DNA from: Armatimonadota bacterium
GTDB taxonomy: Bacteria; Armatimonadota; Hebobacteria; Hebobacterales; WVXJ01
Direction: 5' to 3'
Length of the DNA stretch: 6,256 bases
NCBI GenBank assembly: GCA_011773575.1
Contig: WVXJ01000194.1
Coordinates: forward strand, 1 to 6,256
A program made the position numbers and the translations under genes. Position 1 is the stretch's first letter, and each line of letters begins with the position of its first letter. Positions 4,098 through 6,256 of the stretch are shown here, one piece after another. The notes beneath the pieces were generated by a model, which worked only from the letters and a program-made list of their open reading frames with translations, searched no databases and was not told the origin of the DNA.

Positions 4098-6256
4098 GTG
4101 GACAAGAAGGAAGCCGCCAAAGGAGAGGGAGCAACAACGCGAAGGACAGACCTGGGTGCGGTGTTGGGACTGCTGGTCATCAGCCTGGCCTTCTTCGGGC
4201 GAGCCGCCAGCGGTCGCTGGACCTTCTTTCACGGCGATCTGCATTACCTCTTCTACCCCCTAAAAGTCTTCTATGCCGAGTCCCTGCACGCGGGCCGGCT
4301 CCCGCTGTGGAATCCCTACATCGGGTGTGGCTATCCGCAGTTGGCGGAGGGGCAAATCGCTGCCTTTTATCCCTTCAATGCGCTCCTCTTCGGCCTGCTG
4401 CCTATTACGTTCGCTTTCAACTACAGTGTCATCATTCATTTCGCCCTGGCGGGAATCTTCTTCTACGCGTTCTTGCGCCGCCGGGGTCTGTCTCCCATAG
4501 CCTCCTTCGTTGGAGCAGGTGTGTTTGAGTGGAGCGGCTTCCTGATCAGCCATCTCCAACACCTCGATATCGTCACCTCCGTCGCCTGGTTGCCGCTGCT
4601 GCTTTATCTATGGGAGGACGGCATCCAGCGTGCTCTAGCGGGCCGCGAATCTTTCTCCCGCGCGCTATTGGCGGGGATTGTGCTCGGCATTCAAGCGCTG
4701 GCGGGCTCTCCTGCGGTTGTCTTCTACTCTCTGCTCATCGGTGCAATATATCTCCTCTGCCGATTTGCCGGGCTGAACAAGGAGGGCTTGAGTATCAGAG
4801 AGCCGGCCTTCTTGTTTCTTGGCACTCTGGTGGTGGGGGCATCTCTCTCTGCCGTACAAAGCCTGCCCATATTGGGGCTTGTCGGCTATGCATCTCATTC
4901 GAGTGAGTCTTCACTCAGCAGTATGACCTCCCACGGACTGGTGTGGGGACAATTGTTGACATTTCTTTTTCCGAATTCCTTCGGGTCTCCCGCCTACGGC
5001 ACCTATGTGGGAGTGAGATGGTTCTGGGAGGTTTGCGGTTACCTGGGGATAATAAGCCTTCTCCTCATCGGCCTGGGAACAATCAAGCGTTGGCAGCGGT
5101 CATGGCCCTTGGTAGTATTGGGGGCGGTTGGACTGATACTCTCTTTCGGGAAAGGAAACCCAGTCTATCTCCTCTTGCAATACATTCCGCCTTTCAACTC
5201 CGTCGGGGCTGCGGGGCGCTATCTGTTGTTGTGGACTGCAGCGGGAGCTGCGCTTGCTGCGGAAGGAGCCGAAATATTTCTACAGCGGCCTTCCCAGGCA
5301 AAGAAGAGAGGTGGGCTGTTTCTTTCACTGGTTGCGATGGTGCTGCTCGCCTGCTGGCTTGTTTTATTGTATCGCCTGGTTTGGATTTCGCCGGCGTATT
5401 CTTCGCGGCCCGCGGTTTTGCTGGGGGAATGGGCGGTCCTGGGCAGTGGTATCGCGCTCTTCTTCATACTGCTCGCTTCGGTTCGCGCGGGATTGCCCCG
5501 CGCGTTGACGGGATCGGTCTTGGCGGCGGCGATTCTCGCCGACTTGTTTGTATTCGCCATTCCGTTGGCTCCGACGGTTCCCCGCTCCTTCTATGAACAA
5601 ACGCCCTGGACCGCGCGCCGAATAGCGGCGGATTCTTCTTGGTATCGGGTGTGGCCCTGGCGCACCCTGGAGCCGACTGAAGCGCTGCATGAGGCGTATC
5701 CCGCGTGGGCCTCAGGGACTTCCAACTATGAATTCGATTGGGAGCGATTGAGGCCCAATCTGCCCGTTTTGTGGCATCTGCGCAACGTTGGAGCAGGTGT
5801 CTCTTTGATGCGCGAAATTGAATCCTGTATACATATTACCGAGACGGATCCTCTTCCCGGCGTCATTCGCGGCTCTGTCTCGATCGTGCGAGAATTGGCG
5901 ACTCTGCTCGGAGCGAAATATCTGATCTTGCGTCAAGCGGAGCCGAATCTTGAGTTGATAGACCAGCAAGGTGAGCTGTGGCTATATCGCAATCCGCAGG
6001 CCTTCCCTCGCGCCTGGGTGGTGGGGGCGGCGACGGTAAGGCAAACCGATGCACCGGCACTCGGCGCGCTGCTATCTCGAATGTTTCCAATCCGCGAGGA
6101 GGCGATAATTGACAGGCCTCTCATGAAAGCGCTCACGGAGAGAGGGGAAGTCCAGGCTGAGATAGAGATAGAAGAGCCAAGACCGGAAGAGATAATTCTT
6201 CACACACGCACAGACTCTGACGGCCTGCTCATCTTGAACGAATCCTATGACCCCAA
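4098..6256 (+). CDS. YfhO-like polytopic membrane protein, probable GT-C glycosyltransferase (3' end outside window)
   Basis: One uninterrupted frame, 719 residues visible and still open at the window edge. The preceding in-frame stop is TAG at 4068, and GTG at 4098 is the first possible start; AAGGA (4081-4085) lies 12 bases ahead. A cytosolic charged tail (1-19) precedes the first membrane segment (about 20-35). The first outer loop carries GDLHYLFYPLK (46-56, Asp47), then LPLWNPYIGCGYPQLAEGQ (68-86), the pattern seen in YfhO and GT-C enzymes, where an acidic residue near the membrane acts in catalysis with lipid-phosphate sugar donors. Roughly eleven or twelve membrane segments run to about residue 491. 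A soluble outer domain follows, with FPRAWVVGA (636-644) and GLLILNESYDP (709-719), typical of the YfhO C terminus. Bacillus YfhO acts in lipoteichoic acid glycosylation; the acceptor here is unknown. Confidence 0.8.
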   Translation, partial: MDKKEAAKGEGATTRRTDLGAVLGLLVISLAFFGRAASGRWTFFHGDLHYLFYPLKVFYAESLHAGRLPLWNPYIGCGYPQLAEGQIAAFYPFNALLFGLLPITFAFNYSVIIHFALAGIFFYAFLRRRGLSPIASFVGAGVFEWSGFLISHLQHLDIVTSVAWLPLLLYLWEDGIQRALAGRESFSRALLAGIVLGIQALAGSPAVVFYSLLIGAIYLLCRFAGLNKEGLSIREPAFLFLGTLVVGASLSAVQSLPILGLVGYASHSSESSLSSMTSHGLVWGQLLTFLFPNSFGSPAYGTYVGVRWFWEVCGYLGIISLLLIGLGTIKRWQRSWPLVVLGAVGLILSFGKGNPVYLLLQYIPPFNSVGAAGRYLLLWTAAGAALAAEGAEIFLQRPSQAKKRGGLFLSLVAMVLLACWLVLLYRLVWISPAYSSRPAVLLGEWAVLGSGIALFFILLASVRAGLPRALTGSVLAAAILADLFVFAIPLAPTVPRSFYEQTPWTARRIAADSSWYRVWPWRTLEPTEALHEAYPAWASGTSNYEFDWERLRPNLPVLWHLRNVGAGVSLMREIESCIHITETDPLPGVIRGSVSIVRELATLLGAKYLILRQAEPNLELIDQQGELWLYRNPQAFPRAWVVGAATVRQTDAPALGALLSRMFPIREEAIIDRPLMKALTERGEVQAEIEIEEPRPEEIILHTRTDSDGLLILNESYDP

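Noticed and set aside
4090..4263. Short frame starting with ATG at 4090 as the true start of the membrane protein
   Set aside because: It is rich in Arg, Pro and Trp, stops at 4261-4263, and lacks the first membrane segment that the GTG frame encodes.
4943..5596. Alternative plus-strand frame of 217 residues inside the membrane-protein gene
   Set aside because: It is out of frame with the continuous YfhO-like frame, which carries family motifs on both sides, so there is no frameshift to explain.

Overview
The window is bacterial, moderately GC-rich and densely packed: six protein genes in 6.3 kb, tight intergenic gaps and purine-rich Shine-Dalgarno sites in front of almost every start. Nothing in it fixes a phylum. 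The L,D-transpeptidase, the exported flavoenzyme and the YfhO-like membrane protein suit an envelope-rich, possibly Gram-negative and uncultured lineage, but that is inference. No tRNA, rRNA, CRISPR array, insertion sequence or phage gene is visible.

Five genes lie on the minus strand and are read from right to left. First comes a three-gene run with 9-base gaps: glycerate kinase (2789-3943), a cysteine-rich DUF1284 protein (2333-2779) and the type IB GTP cyclohydrolase FolE2 (1496-2323). At both internal junctions the ribosome binding site of the next gene touches or overlaps the stop codon of the previous one, so translational coupling is likely. After a 155-base gap (1341-1495) come an exported SagB/ThcOx-type nitroreductase (651-1340, GTG start) and, 30 bases on, a membrane-anchored L,D-transpeptidase (3-620). 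These two look like a second operon or a distal extension of the first.

On the plus strand, divergent from glycerate kinase across 154 bases (3944-4097), one very long open frame begins with GTG at 4098 and is still open at the window edge. It encodes a polytopic membrane protein of the YfhO/GT-C type, with 719 residues visible. The shared upstream region holds a perfect 12-base GC palindrome, a 6-base dyad and a -10-like hexamer.

Taken together, the left part handles cell-wall and exported redox functions, the middle part is small-molecule metabolism (glycerate phosphorylation and pterin/folate or deazapurine entry) joined by a probable metal-binding protein, and the right part is probably envelope glycosylation. 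I see no clear new defence, mobile or peptide-modifying system. The most interesting points are the exported flavoenzyme paired with a transpeptidase, a possible seven-codon leader cistron in front of it, and the uncharacterised DUF1284 protein coupled to FolE2.
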